DNA of 64,000 nucleotides from Aeromonas bestiarum (GCF_000819745.1 NZ_CDDA01000041.1:18638-82637); one strand, 5' to 3'; positions 46,214 through 56,612 are shown, counted from the stretch's first letter. Numbers and translations: made by a program. Notes: a model not told the origin generated them from the sequence alone.

Positions 46214-48139
46214 TCAGTCGTTATGGGCAGGGTAGATCCGTGACACGGCCGCCAGCACGTCGGCAAACGGATGCATGGCCAGCTGACCAAAGCCCGCCAG
46301 GCTTTTTGCCTTGACCCGGGTGGTCAGTGGCGTGGCGATGCCGCACAGAAAACGGGTCAGAATGCGAGGATGGCGGCTGTGGCACAAGGCGATCAGGGGA
46401 TCGCACCAGGCGCGCAACCCGCTTTCGTTGGGCAGGGTGAGGCTAGGTAGTGGTGGCAGGACGGCGACCTCGCCACGGCAGACTGAGCAGTGCCCGCACT
46501 GGCTTGGCGCCTGCTCATCGGCAAAGTAGCGGGCCAGTTCATGGCTCAGGCAGCGAGCCGATGTAAAGAAAGCCAGCAATGCCTGCAACCGGGCCAGTTC
46601 ACTCAACTCCTTCTTCTCGAACAGGGTATACAGCTCATCGGCCAGAACATCTATGTCCACCCCCTTGCGCAGGATCCGATAGACATCCGTCATCTGCTTG
46701 CTTTCCAGCTCGATCCAGCCCTGCTGTTGCAGATAATCCAGTGCCGCCGCCGCTCGCTGCCGCTCCCCCTGATAGCCTTGCCAGAGTGCATCGAAGTCCA
46801 TGGTGCACCAGCTGCGCGCCTGCGGGGCGCAGGCAAACAGCTGCTCCAGGAACTGGCGGCGATCCGGATTGAAACGGGCGAGGATCTCGGCCTTGTCCTG
46901 CACGAACTTGAAGCGATACTCGGCGAAATAGCTGTAGGCAGGCGCTATGATGCCCGCCATCTCCAGATAGACCAGCAGCGTCTTGAGCGGTAACTGACGG
47001 ATGTTGGTGTCGTTGGAGAGGCGCAGCAGACCAAACTCCCACTCGTTGCCGCTTTGCTGCAGGATCTCGAGCAGCGCCACTATGGCGGTGCGATCGGGCG
47101 TATCCCCGTACACGAAATTCTCCAGCACGGGGAGCTGGGCGCGGTTGGCCAGCACTATGCAGCGGGAAGGGAGCCCATCCCGCCCGGCACGGCCGATCTC
47201 TTGGCTGTAGTTCTCGATGGATTTGGGCAGATCGTAGTGAATGACCCGGCGAATATCGGCCTTGTCGATCCCCATGCCAAAGGCGATGGTGGCCACGATG
47301 CAATCCACCTTGCCTGCCATGAAGTCATGCTGGATCTGGCTGCGCAGGGCCGAGTCGAGCCCGGCATGATAGGCACGCGCCCTGATCCCCGCCCGTTGCA
47401 GCAGCTCGGCGCACTGTTGCGCCGTGTGCTGCAAGGTGACATAGACGATGGTGGGGGCGCCGGGCTCCCGTCGCACTTCCGCTTGCAGCCAGCCATCGCG
47501 CGCCTCGGCGGGCAGCGGCACGACGGCCAGATCCAGGTTGGCGCGATAGAAGCCGGTGACGATCAGCCCCTCATCTTCGATATCGAACTTGGCCTGCATG
47601 TCGGCCATGACAGCCGGCGTTGCGGTCGCGGTCAGCAGCAACACCTGGGGGATCTTCAGCTCGCGGCGGTAAGTCGGCAGTTTGAGGTAATCGGGTCGAA
47701 AGTTGTGACCCCACTCCGAGATGCAGTGCGCTTCATCTACCACCAGCATTGACAGCGGCACCTGCTGGATGAAGCGGCGAAAGCGCTCGTTCTTGAGCCG
47801 CTCCACCGAGATCATCAGGATCTTGAGCTGACCGTCACTGACCTGCTGCATCACCCGGCGGCTCTCCTCCGGCGTCTGGCTCGAATCCAGGGTCGCGGCG
47901 GCTATCCCCTTGCTGCGCAAGAAGGCGAGCTGGTCGTGCATCAACGCGATCAGCGGGGAGATCACCAGGGTCAGGTGGGGCAGGGCAAGGGCGGGCAGCT
48001 GGTAACAGAGAGACTTGCCGGAGCCGGTGGGGAAGATGGCGGCGGCGCTCTGGCCTGCCAGCAACCGGCTGATCACCGCCTCCTGACCGGGCCTTAACTG
48101 GTCGAAGCCGAAGTGGCGGGTCAACAGGGACGAGATCAT
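46214..48139 (-). CDS. RecQ-family ATP-dependent DNA helicase
   Basis: A 641-residue superfamily 2 helicase with Walker A TGSGKS (38-43), DEAHCISEWGHNFRPDY, TATATP and the QEIGRAGRDG motif VI of RecQ. A zinc-binding cysteine set (C in SARCLSHE, then CGHCSVC) and a winged helix follow, but the C-terminal HRDC domain of canonical RecQ is not evident; the tail (IALCHSRHPRILTRFLCGIATPL) is different. It is thus a RecQ paralogue. ATG at 48139 with GGAG seven bases upstream is preferred over a long N-terminal extension. Confidence 0.9.
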   Translation of the reverse strand: MISSLLTRHFGFDQLRPGQEAVISRLLAGQSAAAIFPTGSGKSLCYQLPALALPHLTLVISPLIALMHDQLAFLRSKGIAAATLDSSQTPEESRRVMQQVSDGQLKILMISVERLKNERFRRFIQQVPLSMLVVDEAHCISEWGHNFRPDYLKLPTYRRELKIPQVLLLTATATPAVMADMQAKFDIEDEGLIVTGFYRANLDLAVVPLPAEARDGWLQAEVRREPGAPTIVYVTLQHTAQQCAELLQRAGIRARAYHAGLDSALRSQIQHDFMAGKVDCIVATIAFGMGIDKADIRRVIHYDLPKSIENYSQEIGRAGRDGLPSRCIVLANRAQLPVLENFVYGDTPDRTAIVALLEILQQSGNEWEFGLLRLSNDTNIRQLPLKTLLVYLEMAGIIAPAYSYFAEYRFKFVQDKAEILARFNPDRRQFLEQLFACAPQARSWCTMDFDALWQGYQGERQRAAAALDYLQQQGWIELESKQMTDVYRILRKGVDIDVLADELYTLFEKKELSELARLQALLAFFTSARCLSHELARYFADEQAPSQCGHCSVCRGEVAVLPPLPSLTLPNESGLRAWCDPLIALCHSRHPRILTRFLCGIATPLTTRVKAKSLAGFGQLAMHPFADVLAAVSRIYPAHND

Positions 48140-48476
48140 GGCAGGACTCCAGTACAAAACCGGCATGATACCACCGCCAGTGAGTGTCTGGACGGCTATC
48201 CGGGGGAAAACAGCATCCAATTGGGCGCTGTTGATATTGTGTTATCGCATTGTTGTGGATTTTTTGTGAGGTTAACCGGATATTTTTCAGTGATTATGTG
48301 GAAAAAAGCGATTGCAGATGGGATATTCCTTGTCCGCAATCCCGTGTGTTTCCGGACAGGCTCAACAGAAGGCTTGCCGGGGCAGATGACGCCATCCTGT
48401 GACATGGGTGTCGCCTGGCGTAGCGGTTGCCAACAGGACTAATGATTCACGCACTTAGGTGCTCAGGGACTATTTG
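48140..48476. other. Intergenic region recQ-like / sstT
   Basis: 337 bases between divergent genes. No gene or clear operator; 48230-48310 is AT-rich and probably holds both promoters. Confidence 0.4.
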
Positions 48477-49727
48477 ATGACACAACAACACCCCCTCATG
48501 CGACTGGTCAACAGCACCAGTCTGGTTAGCCAGATCCTGGTCGGTCTGGTACTCGGTATCCTGCTTGCCATGTTCATGCCGGAATGGGCCAAAACGGCGG
48601 GTCTGCTTGGCAGCCTGTTCGTCGGTGCCTTGAAGGCGGTTGCTCCACTGCTGGTCTTTGTACTGGTGATGGCGGCGATCATCGGCCACAAGCAGGGCCA
48701 GAAGAGCAACATGAAGCCGATCCTGCTGCTCTATCTGCTGGGCACCTTCCTGGCTGCTGCGGTCGCCGTCGTGGCCAGCTTCCTGTTCCCCTCCAACCTG
48801 CATCTGGTGGCAAGCAGCGCCGAGATCACCCCGCCGGGCGGCATCACTGAGGTGCTGCAGACCCTGCTGTTCAACGTGGTGACCAACCCGGTGAAGGCGC
48901 TGATGGATGCGAACTACATAGGTATCCTGGCCTGGGCCATCGGTCTTGGCATCGCCATGCGCCACGCCAATGACAGCACCAAGGCGATGATCACCGATCT
49001 CTCCCACGGTGTCTCCACCATCGTCAAGGCGGTGATCCGCTGCGCCCCCCTCGGCATTCTGGGCCTGGTTGCCTCCACCCTGGCCGAGACCGGCTTCGAT
49101 GCGCTGTTTGGCTATGCCCACCTGCTGATGGTACTGATCGGCTGCATGCTGTTCATCGCCTTCGTGGTCAACCCGCTGATTGTGTTCTGGAAGATCAAGC
49201 GCAACCCCTATCCGCTGGTGCTGACCTGCCTGAAAGAGAGCGGCGTGACCGCCTTCTTCACCCGCAGCTCCGCCGCCAACATCCCGGTCAACATGACACT
49301 GTGTGAAAAACTGCGTCTGCCGGAAGACACCTATGCGGTCTCCATCCCGCTGGGTGCCACCATCAACATGGCCGGTGCCGCCATCACCATCACAGTGCTC
49401 TCCATGGCGGCGGTACACACCCTAGGGATGGAAGTGGATCTGGCCACCGCCATTCTGCTCTCCGTGGTCGCCACCATCAGCGCCTGTGGCGCATCCGGCG
49501 TGGCCGGCGGCTCCCTGCTGCTGATCCCGCTGGCATGCAGCCTGTTCGGCATCAGCAACGACATCGCCATGCAGGTGGTGGCCGTGGGCTTCATCATAGG
49601 GGTGTTGCAGGACTCCGCCGAAACGGCCCTCAACAGCTCCACCGACGTGCTGTTTACCGCCGCGGCCTGCATGGCCGAGGATGAAACCCTGCTGGATGCC
49701 TCGCCGGTGCCCAATACCGAAGCCTGA
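48477..49727 (+). CDS. sstT: Serine/threonine:Na+ symporter SstT
   Basis: A 416-residue dicarboxylate/amino acid:cation symporter that takes up serine and threonine with sodium. The sequence follows E. coli SstT throughout: [31 protein letters not shown], and the core [25 protein letters not shown] and [17 protein letters not shown] with the helical-hairpin serine-rich motifs of the family. The ATG at 48477 has CAGGGA upstream. Convergent with sdaC, another serine transporter. Confidence 0.96.
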   Translation: MTQQHPLMRLVNSTSLVSQILVGLVLGILLAMFMPEWAKTAGLLGSLFVGALKAVAPLLVFVLVMAAIIGHKQGQKSNMKPILLLYLLGTFLAAAVAVVASFLFPSNLHLVASSAEITPPGGITEVLQTLLFNVVTNPVKALMDANYIGILAWAIGLGIAMRHANDSTKAMITDLSHGVSTIVKAVIRCAPLGILGLVASTLAETGFDALFGYAHLLMVLIGCMLFIAFVVNPLIVFWKIKRNPYPLVLTCLKESGVTAFFTRSSAANIPVNMTLCEKLRLPEDTYAVSIPLGATINMAGAAITITVLSMAAVHTLGMEVDLATAILLSVVATISACGASGVAGGSLLLIPLACSLFGISNDIAMQVVAVGFIIGVLQDSAETALNSSTDVLFTAAACMAEDETLLDASPVPNTEA

Positions 49728-49752
49728 TAGCCAGCTTCATGGCTCCATGGAC

Positions 49753-49778
49753 AACGCCCTCATTCGAGGGCGTTTTTT
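49753..49778 (+). terminator. sstT terminator
   Basis: AACGCCCTC-ATTC-GAGGGCGTT followed by TTTT, 25 bases past the stop. Confidence 0.9.
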
Positions 49779-50119
49779 ATGCCGGTTTGCCACGGCCGAA
49801 TAAAGGAGAGCCGCGTGCAAGCAAGCCCAGCCATGGTGGTTGCTTGTCTATCTGCAAGGCCGCAACGTCAGGTCAGTGCGGTCAGCCACATCAACGGTTT
49901 GCAAGCGTGCGGCCGTGACATGGCAAGAGACCCATGGACGTAAGCCATACGGGCGGCGCGAGGTTTATCTGAGGAAAATCATGGGGATGGGTGGGATCAT
50001 GTTATCCGCCTGCCTTGCCGAGACCGGCTCTGAGGTTGCGAACAACACGCCAGCCTGGGATAGGGTGCTCAAACTGGCGGCCATGGTCAGGTCACCGACT
50101 TGGGCTGGGAGACGCCATA
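49779..50119. other. Intergenic region between sstT and sdaC
   Basis: About 340 bases, GC-rich, between two terminators. The only open frame (from 49981) runs through the sdaC terminator into sdaC antisense and is not credible. No recognisable element. Confidence 0.45.
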
Positions 50120-50145
50120 AAAATGCCCGCCATCATGGGCGGGCA
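50120..50145 (-). terminator. sdaC terminator
   Basis: On the minus strand TGCCCGCC..GGCGGGCA followed by TTTTTA, 40 bases after the sdaC stop. Confidence 0.85.
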
Positions 50146-50184
50146 CTTGCGGCAGGCATCGGCCTTGTCGTCAGCTTCTGGCGA

Positions 50185-51483
50185 TTAGCCGACCATCTGG
50201 TAGAGGATGGCTGAGATGGCGATCGTGCCCATCAGGGCGACGAAGGCGTTGCTGATGTGGCCCTGATATTTCGCCATGGCCGGCACGCGCTTGATGGCGT
50301 ACATCGGCATGATGAAGAGGATGGTGGCTATGATGGGGCCACCCAGAGATTCAATCATGCCGAGGATGGAGGGGTTGGCTACCGCCGTGCCCCACAGGGT
50401 CAGGATGAAGAAGGCGATGATGAATATCTCGACCTTCTTGTGGTTCGGCTCTTTGCCTGACTTGCGCAGGTTCTGCACTATCATGCCTTTCAGGCCTTCA
50501 CGGGCACCCAGGTAGTGACCGAAGAAGGAGGAGACGATGGCCACGAACGCAACCAGCGGGCCGAAGTAGGAGATGATGGGGCTGGCATGCTGGTTCGCCA
50601 GGTAGGAGAGCACGGCTATGTTCTGGGACTTGGCTTCTGCCAGCTGGGCCGGGGTCAGGCTCATGACGCAGGAGAAGACGAAGAACATCACGAAGCCCAG
50701 CAGTATGGTGGCGGTGCGCTTGAGAATGGCGTCGGATTTTTCGACCGCATGCTCGCCATGATCACGGCGCTGGGCCAGGGAGAAGCTGGAGATGGCCGGG
50801 CTGTGGTTGAAGGAGAACACCAGTACCGGGATGGTCAGCCACAGGGTGGTGGCGAAATCCTTGGCAGAGGGCACCTGGGAGAGGGCGGCGCCGGTCCAGT
50901 CCGGGATCAGGTAGAAGGAGATCCCCACCAGGATGGCGATGAGCGGGTAGACCAGGAACTCGGTGACCTTCAGCATCAGCTTCTCGCCGGCCAGCATCAC
51001 CGACATCATGCCCATGATCAGCACTATGGAGAGGATCCAGCGCGGTGGTGCCGTCATCTGCAACTGATTGACCATGAAGCTTTCGACCGTGTTGGTGATA
51101 CCGACACCGTAGATCAGCACTATGGGATAGATGGCAAAGAAGTAGAGCAGGGTGATTAATTTACCGGCACCCACCCCGAAGTGCTCTTCCACCACTTCCG
51201 TGATGTCGGCATTGGGCTTGCTGGAGGAGAGTACGAACCGGGCCAGGCCGCGGTGAGCCAGGTAGGTCATGGGGCCGACCAGCAGCGCCATCACCACCAG
51301 TGGCCAGAAGCCACCCATGCCGGCGTTGATGGGCAGGAACAGTATGCCAGCGCCGACGGCGGTGCCGAACAGGCTGATCACCCAACTGGTGTCTTGTTTG
51401 GTCCAACCACGAGATTGGATGGAGCGGGTTCCTTGCTCCTGTGAGGTCGCAACGTCCTGTGCGCCGGTGACAGTATTAGTCAT
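50185..51483 (-). CDS. sdaC: Serine transporter SdaC (HAAAP family)
   Basis: A 432-residue proton-coupled hydroxy/aromatic amino acid permease with about 11 membrane segments. Motifs [36 protein letters not shown] and [12 protein letters not shown] coincide with E. coli SdaC (429), so serine is the likely substrate. The related TnaB and TyrP permeases differ clearly, so this is not the missing tryptophan permease. ATG at 51483 has GGGGTGAG upstream. The 215 bases beyond are very AT-rich, with an inverted GATGAA-A-TTCATC at 51553-51565. Confidence 0.93.
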   Translation of the reverse strand: MTNTVTGAQDVATSQEQGTRSIQSRGWTKQDTSWVISLFGTAVGAGILFLPINAGMGGFWPLVVMALLVGPMTYLAHRGLARFVLSSSKPNADITEVVEEHFGVGAGKLITLLYFFAIYPIVLIYGVGITNTVESFMVNQLQMTAPPRWILSIVLIMGMMSVMLAGEKLMLKVTEFLVYPLIAILVGISFYLIPDWTGAALSQVPSAKDFATTLWLTIPVLVFSFNHSPAISSFSLAQRRDHGEHAVEKSDAILKRTATILLGFVMFFVFSCVMSLTPAQLAEAKSQNIAVLSYLANQHASPIISYFGPLVAFVAIVSSFFGHYLGAREGLKGMIVQNLRKSGKEPNHKKVEIFIIAFFILTLWGTAVANPSILGMIESLGGPIIATILFIMPMYAIKRVPAMAKYQGHISNAFVALMGTIAISAILYQMVG

Positions 51484-51698
51484 GTATCTCACCCCGAATG
51501 TGTGGTTTTAATTAGTCGGCGCAAGGATACGGTTTTTTTAATCAAAAATGTTGATGAAATTCATCTTAATGAGGGCCAGACCCGCACTCTTTTGCGGAAA
51601 TGTGATCGAAGGAAGAATTAATCAATTATTTTTTATAAATCGCTTCGTTATTTTAGTGTTAACGAGCAAATGTTGCACAGTAATCTGTTGACGAAATG

Positions 51699-52265
51699 TT
51701 ATATCGAAATCTGGCGAGACAGTTGGCGGATCATGCTGGCGGTCGCCCCCCAGATAAAGTGGTCCTGCCAGGGTATCCAGTAGATGGTGTGGCGGTGATC
51801 GGCTCTGGGAATGGTCAGGGCGATATGGTGGTGCGGATCCAGCAGGTGATTGAGCGGCACTTCGAAGGCCTGCGCCACCTCATCCCGGCTCAGGGTGAGC
51901 TGATAATCGGCGGCCACCAGTCCCAGTACCGGCAGCACCTCGTATTGGGAGACGGTATTGAGGGGGCTGAGGGTGCCTATGATCTCGATCTGGGCGGGCG
52001 CGATGCCGAGCTCTTCCTGGGTTTCCCGCAGCGCAGTGTGGATCAGATCCCGGTCGTCGGGATCCTGCCTGCCCCCGGGGAAGCTTATCTGGCCCGCATG
52101 ATGGCGCAGGTGCGGGCTGCGACGGGTCAGCAGCAGTTGCAGGCCGTCGGCCCGCTCGACCAGCGGCAGCAAGACGGCGGCGGGCTTGAGCCCTGCCACC
52201 GTCAGCCGATGGGCAGGGGCGGGGCGTTGCAGCAAGAAGCGGGTCAGCAGTTCGGTGCGGTCCAT
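51699..52265 (-). CDS. nudL: CoA pyrophosphatase NudL
   Basis: A 188-residue NUDIX protein with the extra upstream motif LLLTRRSPHLRHHAGQISFPGG that marks CoA pyrophosphatases (UPF0035), followed by the NUDIX helix ALRETQEELG. It splits CoA or acyl-CoA into phosphopantetheine and 3',5'-ADP. The first acidic residue of the NUDIX box is Asp rather than Glu. The ATG at 52265 fits the family start; a second at 52328 is possible. It follows pabB by 80 bases on the same strand, as in enterobacteria (pabB-nudL). Confidence 0.92.
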   Translation of the reverse strand: MDRTELLTRFLLQRPAPAHRLTVAGLKPAAVLLPLVERADGLQLLLTRRSPHLRHHAGQISFPGGRQDPDDRDLIHTALRETQEELGIAPAQIEIIGTLSPLNTVSQYEVLPVLGLVAADYQLTLSRDEVAQAFEVPLNHLLDPHHHIALTIPRADHRHTIYWIPWQDHFIWGATASMIRQLSRQISI

Positions 52266-52347
52266 CTGGGCTATGTCTCTCAACTCTTCTCTTGGATCTG
52301 CCCTTGAGTCTCTCGCGTGGCGATCCATCTGTCCATTCGTCAGGCGC

Positions 52348-53721
52348 TCAGCGCAGCGCATCCAGCAGCGGCAGTATGCGGGCCACCTTGTCATAGGTCT
52401 CCTGATACTCGCTGTCCACCTCGGAGTCGGCGATGACGCCGCCACCGGCCCAGCAGTGCAGCTGGCCATCCGCCGCTATCAGGGTGCGGATGCAGATGCT
52501 GGTGTCCATCCGGCCATGCTGGCTCAGGTAGCCGATGCTGCCGCAGTAGGCGTTGCGTCGCTGGGGCTCCAGCTCCTCTATGATCTCCATCGCCCTGATC
52601 TTGGGGGCTCCCGTGATGGAACCGCCCGGGAAACAGGCGCGCAGCAGATCCACCGCCTGCCAGCGGCTGTCCAGTTCGCCGTGTATGGTGGAGACCAGAT
52701 GGTGCACCGCCGGGAATGACTCCACCGCGAACAGGCTGGGCACATGGACTGAACCTGGCCGGCTCACCCTGCCGATATCGTTGCGCAGCAGGTCCACTAT
52801 CATCAGATTTTCCGATCTGTCCTTGTCGGCGCCAGCCAGTTCGAGGGCGCTGGCCTGATCTTGCTCCGGATCGGCAAGCCGTGGACGGGTGCCCTTGATG
52901 GGCTTGGTTTCGATATGGCGGTCATCGAGCAGCAGGAACCGCTCGGGGGAGAGGCTCAGGATGGCGCTCCGGGGCAGCCGGATAAAGGCCGAGAAGGGGG
53001 CCCGGTTGGCGCGGGACAACGCCTGATAAGCCTGCCATTCATCACCGCGGTAGGCGGCGCTGAAGCGCTGGGTCAGGTTGATCTGGTAACAGTCCCCGGC
53101 ACTCAGGTAAGCCTGTACCCGCGCAAATTTCTCGCCATATTCGGCGCGGCTCATGTTGCTGCGCCACTCCCCTTGCAGGGCAAATGGCGGCGCTGGCAGC
53201 TCGTGCTGCGCGGCCAGCCACTGCAGCCGGCGATGGAGGCCGGCCTCGTCACCCCAGTGCACCAGCTGCCAGGCGCCGCTCGCCACCTCTCGCAGCAGCG
53301 CCCAGTCATAAATGCCCACCGCCATGTCTGGCACGGACACATCCCGCTCAGCCTGCACCGGCAGCCGTTCGAAGCGGCGGCCCAGATCATAGCCAAACAG
53401 CCCGAGGGCGCCGCCAATAAAAGGCAGCGCGTCGCTGTGTGGCGCCAGCTCACCCAGCAGTTCGCGCTGCCGTTGTGCCAGCAGGGTCAGGGGATCGGCA
53501 TCAAATGACTGGCGCTGTTCACCCTGGGCTATCCAGGTCAAGGGCCCCTCGGTCTGCAGGGTCGCCAGCGGGTCGGCTGTGATGATGTCAAACCGGTTGT
53601 CCGCCCCTTGAGGGCCGGCCGACTCCAGCAACATGGCCCAGGGCTGATGATGCAGGCGGGCAAACAGCGCATGCAGCGCCGTCTGGTGATCAAAATGGTG
53701 GATATGAAGAGTTGGTTTCAT
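52348..53721 (-). CDS. pabB: Aminodeoxychorismate synthase component I
   Basis: Converts chorismate and ammonia (from PabA) to 4-amino-4-deoxychorismate for folate. The 457-residue protein has the N-terminal TrpE-like domain and the chorismate-binding domain with PIKGTRPR near residue 272 (the Lys that distinguishes ADC synthase from anthranilate synthase), SENLMIVDLLRNDIGRV, and GGSITGAPKIRAMEIIEELE. It is transcribed with nudL. Confidence 0.95.
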   Translation of the reverse strand: MKPTLHIHHFDHQTALHALFARLHHQPWAMLLESAGPQGADNRFDIITADPLATLQTEGPLTWIAQGEQRQSFDADPLTLLAQRQRELLGELAPHSDALPFIGGALGLFGYDLGRRFERLPVQAERDVSVPDMAVGIYDWALLREVASGAWQLVHWGDEAGLHRRLQWLAAQHELPAPPFALQGEWRSNMSRAEYGEKFARVQAYLSAGDCYQINLTQRFSAAYRGDEWQAYQALSRANRAPFSAFIRLPRSAILSLSPERFLLLDDRHIETKPIKGTRPRLADPEQDQASALELAGADKDRSENLMIVDLLRNDIGRVSRPGSVHVPSLFAVESFPAVHHLVSTIHGELDSRWQAVDLLRACFPGGSITGAPKIRAMEIIEELEPQRRNAYCGSIGYLSQHGRMDTSICIRTLIAADGQLHCWAGGGVIADSEVDSEYQETYDKVARILPLLDALR

Positions 53722-53929
53722 TTTTTGTTACACAGGCAACAGTTTGCACCCTGCTCCCTAGCCGGTACGGGGGGGCAAGCGTATCATAGGCGCCGGAATT
53801 TTTAGAAAAAACACGCCGTTGTCTATCGGATCTGCAGGCACCTCGCCTGGCATCACAACACCGAAGCACGGCTCATATGGAAGCCCTTGCTCTGCCGTCA
53901 CGGCGAAGACAAGGACCAGTGAGGATGAT

Positions 53930-55453
53930 ATGAGCATCATTAAAAAACAGGATTTTATCGATTCCGTCGCCGACGCCCTGCAGTACATCTCCTACTATCA
54001 CCCCCTCGATTTCGTCCATGCCGCCAAGGCCGCCTATGACCGCGAGATCAACCCGGCCGCCAAGGATGCCCTGGCCCAGATCCTGATCAACTCCCGCATG
54101 TCCGCCGAAGGCCATCGCCCCCTGTGTCAGGATACGGGTATCGTCACCTGTTTCGTCAAGATCGGCATGCAGGTTCAGTGGGACAGCGACATGACGGTGC
54201 AGGAGATGGTGGACGAGGGCACTCGCCGCGCTTACACCAATCCGGACAACCCGCTGCGCGCCTCGGTACTGGCCGACCCGGCCGGCAGCCGCAAGAACAC
54301 CAAGGATAACGCCCCTGCTGTCGTGCACATCGACATGATCCCCGGCAACAAGGTGGAAGTGAGCATAGCGGCGAAGGGCGGCGGCTCCGAGAACAAATCC
54401 AAGATGGTGATGCTCAACCCCTCCGATGATGTGGTCGAGTGGGTGCTGAAAACCGTGCCGACCATGGGCGCCGGCTGGTGCCCGCCCGGCATGCTGGGGA
54501 TTGGCATCGGCGGCACCGCCGAGAAGGCGGCCGTGCTGGCCAAGGAAGCCCTGATGGAGCATATCGACATTCAGGAGCTGATCGCTCGTGGTCCCGAGAC
54601 CACCGAAGAGAAGCTGCGGGTCGAGCTCTATGACAAGGTCAACAAGCTCGGGATTGGCGCTCAGGGCCTGGGCGGCCTCACTACCGTGCTGGACGTGAAG
54701 GTCAAGAGCGCCCCGACCCATGCCGCCTCCAAGCCGGTGGTGATGATCCCCAACTGCGCCGCCACCCGCCATGTCCACTTCGAACTGGATGGCTCGGGCC
54801 CGGCCGAGCTGACCCCGCCGAAACTGGCCGATTGGCCGGAGATCACCCGCGAAGCGGGGGCCAACGTGCGTCGCGTCAATGTCGACGGCATCACCAAGGC
54901 CGAGCTCGCCAGCTGGAAGAGCGGCGATACTGTACTGCTCTCCGGCAAGATCCTCACCGGTCGCGACGCCGCCCACAAGCGCATCGCCGACATGCTCAAG
55001 AAGGGGGAAGGCTTGCCGGAAGGGGTCGATTTCACCAACCGCTTCATCTATTACGTCGGCCCGGTCGATGCGGTGCGTGACGAAGTGGTCGGCCCGGCCG
55101 GTCCCACCACCTCCACCCGGATGGACAAGTTCACCGACATGATGCTGGGTGAAACCGGCCTCATCGGCATGATCGGCAAATCCGAGCGTGGCCCCAAGAC
55201 GGTCGAGAGCATCAAGCAGCACCAGGCCGTCTATCTGATGGCCGTCGGTGGCGCCGCCTATCTGGTGGCCAAGGCGATCAAGAAGGCGCGTGTGGTGGCC
55301 TTTGCCGATCTGGGCATGGAAGCCATCTATGAGTTCGAGGTGGAAGACATGCCGGTGACAGTGGCGGTGGACTCGCAGGGCAACAACATACATGAGACAG
55401 GCCCGGCCTACTGGTCGGCCAAGATTGCCGAGCTCGATGGCAAGCTCTCCTGA
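53930..55453 (+). CDS. Class I fumarate hydratase ([4Fe-4S])
   Basis: Interconverts fumarate and L-malate. The 507-residue protein joins the alpha (about 1-285) and beta halves of the class I family. The three cluster cysteines are visible in RPLCQDTGI (Cys66), GAGWCPPGM and IPNCAATRH; the beta part has GKILTGRDAAHKRI and YYVGPVD. It is about 40 residues shorter than E. coli FumA/FumB, belonging to the shorter subgroup, so I give no letter. ATG at 53930 follows GAGGATGAT. Oxygen-sensitive clusters suit the anaerobic theme of the window. Confidence 0.93.
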   Translation: MSIIKKQDFIDSVADALQYISYYHPLDFVHAAKAAYDREINPAAKDALAQILINSRMSAEGHRPLCQDTGIVTCFVKIGMQVQWDSDMTVQEMVDEGTRRAYTNPDNPLRASVLADPAGSRKNTKDNAPAVVHIDMIPGNKVEVSIAAKGGGSENKSKMVMLNPSDDVVEWVLKTVPTMGAGWCPPGMLGIGIGGTAEKAAVLAKEALMEHIDIQELIARGPETTEEKLRVELYDKVNKLGIGAQGLGGLTTVLDVKVKSAPTHAASKPVVMIPNCAATRHVHFELDGSGPAELTPPKLADWPEITREAGANVRRVNVDGITKAELASWKSGDTVLLSGKILTGRDAAHKRIADMLKKGEGLPEGVDFTNRFIYYVGPVDAVRDEVVGPAGPTTSTRMDKFTDMMLGETGLIGMIGKSERGPKTVESIKQHQAVYLMAVGGAAYLVAKAIKKARVVAFADLGMEAIYEFEVEDMPVTVAVDSQGNNIHETGPAYWSAKIAELDGKLS

Positions 55454-55495
55454 GTGGCCCAACTCGCAGGTTGAGTTCAACAATAGGTACTGCGC

Positions 55496-55523
55496 AAAAA
55501 GGCGACCCCAGGGTCGCCTTTTT
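55496..55523. terminator. Fumarase terminator
   Basis: AAAAAGGCGACCC-CA-GGGTCGCCTTTTT, 43 bases past the stop; symmetric, so it may also serve sulA from the other side. Confidence 0.92.
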
Positions 55524-55689
55524 CTATGAGTGGCAGGCCGGATTGGCGACCGGTTCATGGGCTGGGTCGTCCTGCTGAACCTCGCTCACCTGGGCATTTT
55601 CCGTCCTGTCACCTCTGTTGGTGTCTTGGTCTGTGCCTACGACTGTTCGTACGACCCAGCCTTTGCACGGTTTCATCCTCTCGCCGGCA

Positions 55690-56181
55690 TCAATGGTTGA
55701 GGTAGATATCCTGTCCGCCATAGGCCAATGCGCCGTTGTGAACGGGGAGGGCAGTCCCTGCCGGTTCGAAGAAGCGAGTCAGCACCCCGAAGCGTTGCCC
55801 CAGCTTGCTCAGCTTGGCGCGATCCAGCGAGATCTGCTCAGGCAGCCAGGTCAGGACGGCCGCACAGTGGCCATTGCCCAGACTCTGCTCCAGCATTCGC
55901 TGCCAGTTCTTGATCTTGGGGCTGTGTACCACCAGCACCCGATCGGGATTGATCCCCTGTGCCTGCAGCTGTTTGGCCACCGGCAGGCCAGGCGGGGCAA
56001 TCAGCAGGATCCAGCCCGTGTCGCCGTGGCTCAGTCTCACCAGCTCGTCGAGCAGCGGCGGTTCCTGGCTGGCAGATGTGATGAGGCGTTCATCTTCCAC
56101 CTTGCCCTGATGCCGGGTAGGCCAGGGATTGCTCATGCTGACAGAGGCGGCGAAAGGGGGATGACTCATGGGCTGGCTCAT
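55690..56181 (-). CDS. sulA: SOS cell division inhibitor SulA
   Basis: A 163-residue SulA-family protein: variable N-terminus, then the core LLDELVRLSHGDTGWILLIAPPG, VLVVHSPKIKNWQRMLEQSL and CAAVLTWLPE that binds FtsZ and blocks ring assembly after DNA damage. Length is close to E. coli SulA (169). The ATG at 56181 has AGGA upstream. Only 26 bases before it begins a near-consensus LexA box, strong support for the call. It is not beside ompA as in E. coli. Confidence 0.92.
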   Translation of the reverse strand: MSQPMSHPPFAASVSMSNPWPTRHQGKVEDERLITSASQEPPLLDELVRLSHGDTGWILLIAPPGLPVAKQLQAQGINPDRVLVVHSPKIKNWQRMLEQSLGNGHCAAVLTWLPEQISLDRAKLSKLGQRFGVLTRFFEPAGTALPVHNGALAYGGQDIYLNH

Positions 56182-56207
56182 ATGTTCGTCCTGTATGAAT
56201 AACCATG

Positions 56208-56223
56208 CTGTATGTGTATACAG
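56208..56223. promoter_or_regulatory. LexA (SOS) box of sulA
   Basis: CTGTATGTGTATACAG: CTGT and ACAG ends intact, inner part two bases off the ideal CTGTATATATATACAG. Confidence 0.92.
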
Positions 56224-56408
56224 TAGTTGTAACTCACACCAGTGACAAGCCATTTATGGTCAAAAATGTGATCTAATCGGCAGGGTTTATATTCATCCCA
56301 TTGATTTTAATTGATATTTATTTGTATCTGGGTGTGGGTGTTTTTTAGGCTATGGACAAAGTGGGAGCAGGCGCTCATGGTTATACAGTCGGTTTGTGAA
56401 GAGGAGAG

Positions 56409-56612
56409 ATGAGGATGGACGTCAGCACCTTGCAACGACTGGATGCCAATATCCTGCTCGGGATCATCAATGAGAAGCTGCGGCTGGAGTGCGATGGTCT
56501 GGAGGAGTTATTGGCCTATTACGACATGACGGAGGATCAGCTCGCGACCCGTTTATTGCAGATAGGCTATCACTACGACCCCATGAGCAATCAGTTCAAG
56601 GCGCATGGTTAA
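56409..56612 (+). CDS. Small DUF4250-type protein
   Basis: A 67-residue protein with the pattern of DUF4250 (LDANILLGIINEKLRLECDGLEELLAYYDM, then LLQIGYHYDPMSNQF). Soluble, acidic, helical; function unknown. The ATG at 56409 and a second at 56415 are both close behind GAGGAGAG, so the start is uncertain by two codons. Not coupled to a neighbour; divergent from sulA. Confidence 0.82.
   Translation: MRMDVSTLQRLDANILLGIINEKLRLECDGLEELLAYYDMTEDQLATRLLQIGYHYDPMSNQFKAHG

Noticed and set aside
49981..50214. Small + strand frame starting MGMGGIMLSACLAE with a lipobox-like segment
   Set aside because: Runs through the sdaC terminator and into sdaC antisense; codon pattern not gene-like.
50185..51483. 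Missing tryptophan permease TnaB
   Set aside because: The sequence follows SdaC, not TnaB/Mtr/TyrP, and it is 45 kb from tnaA.
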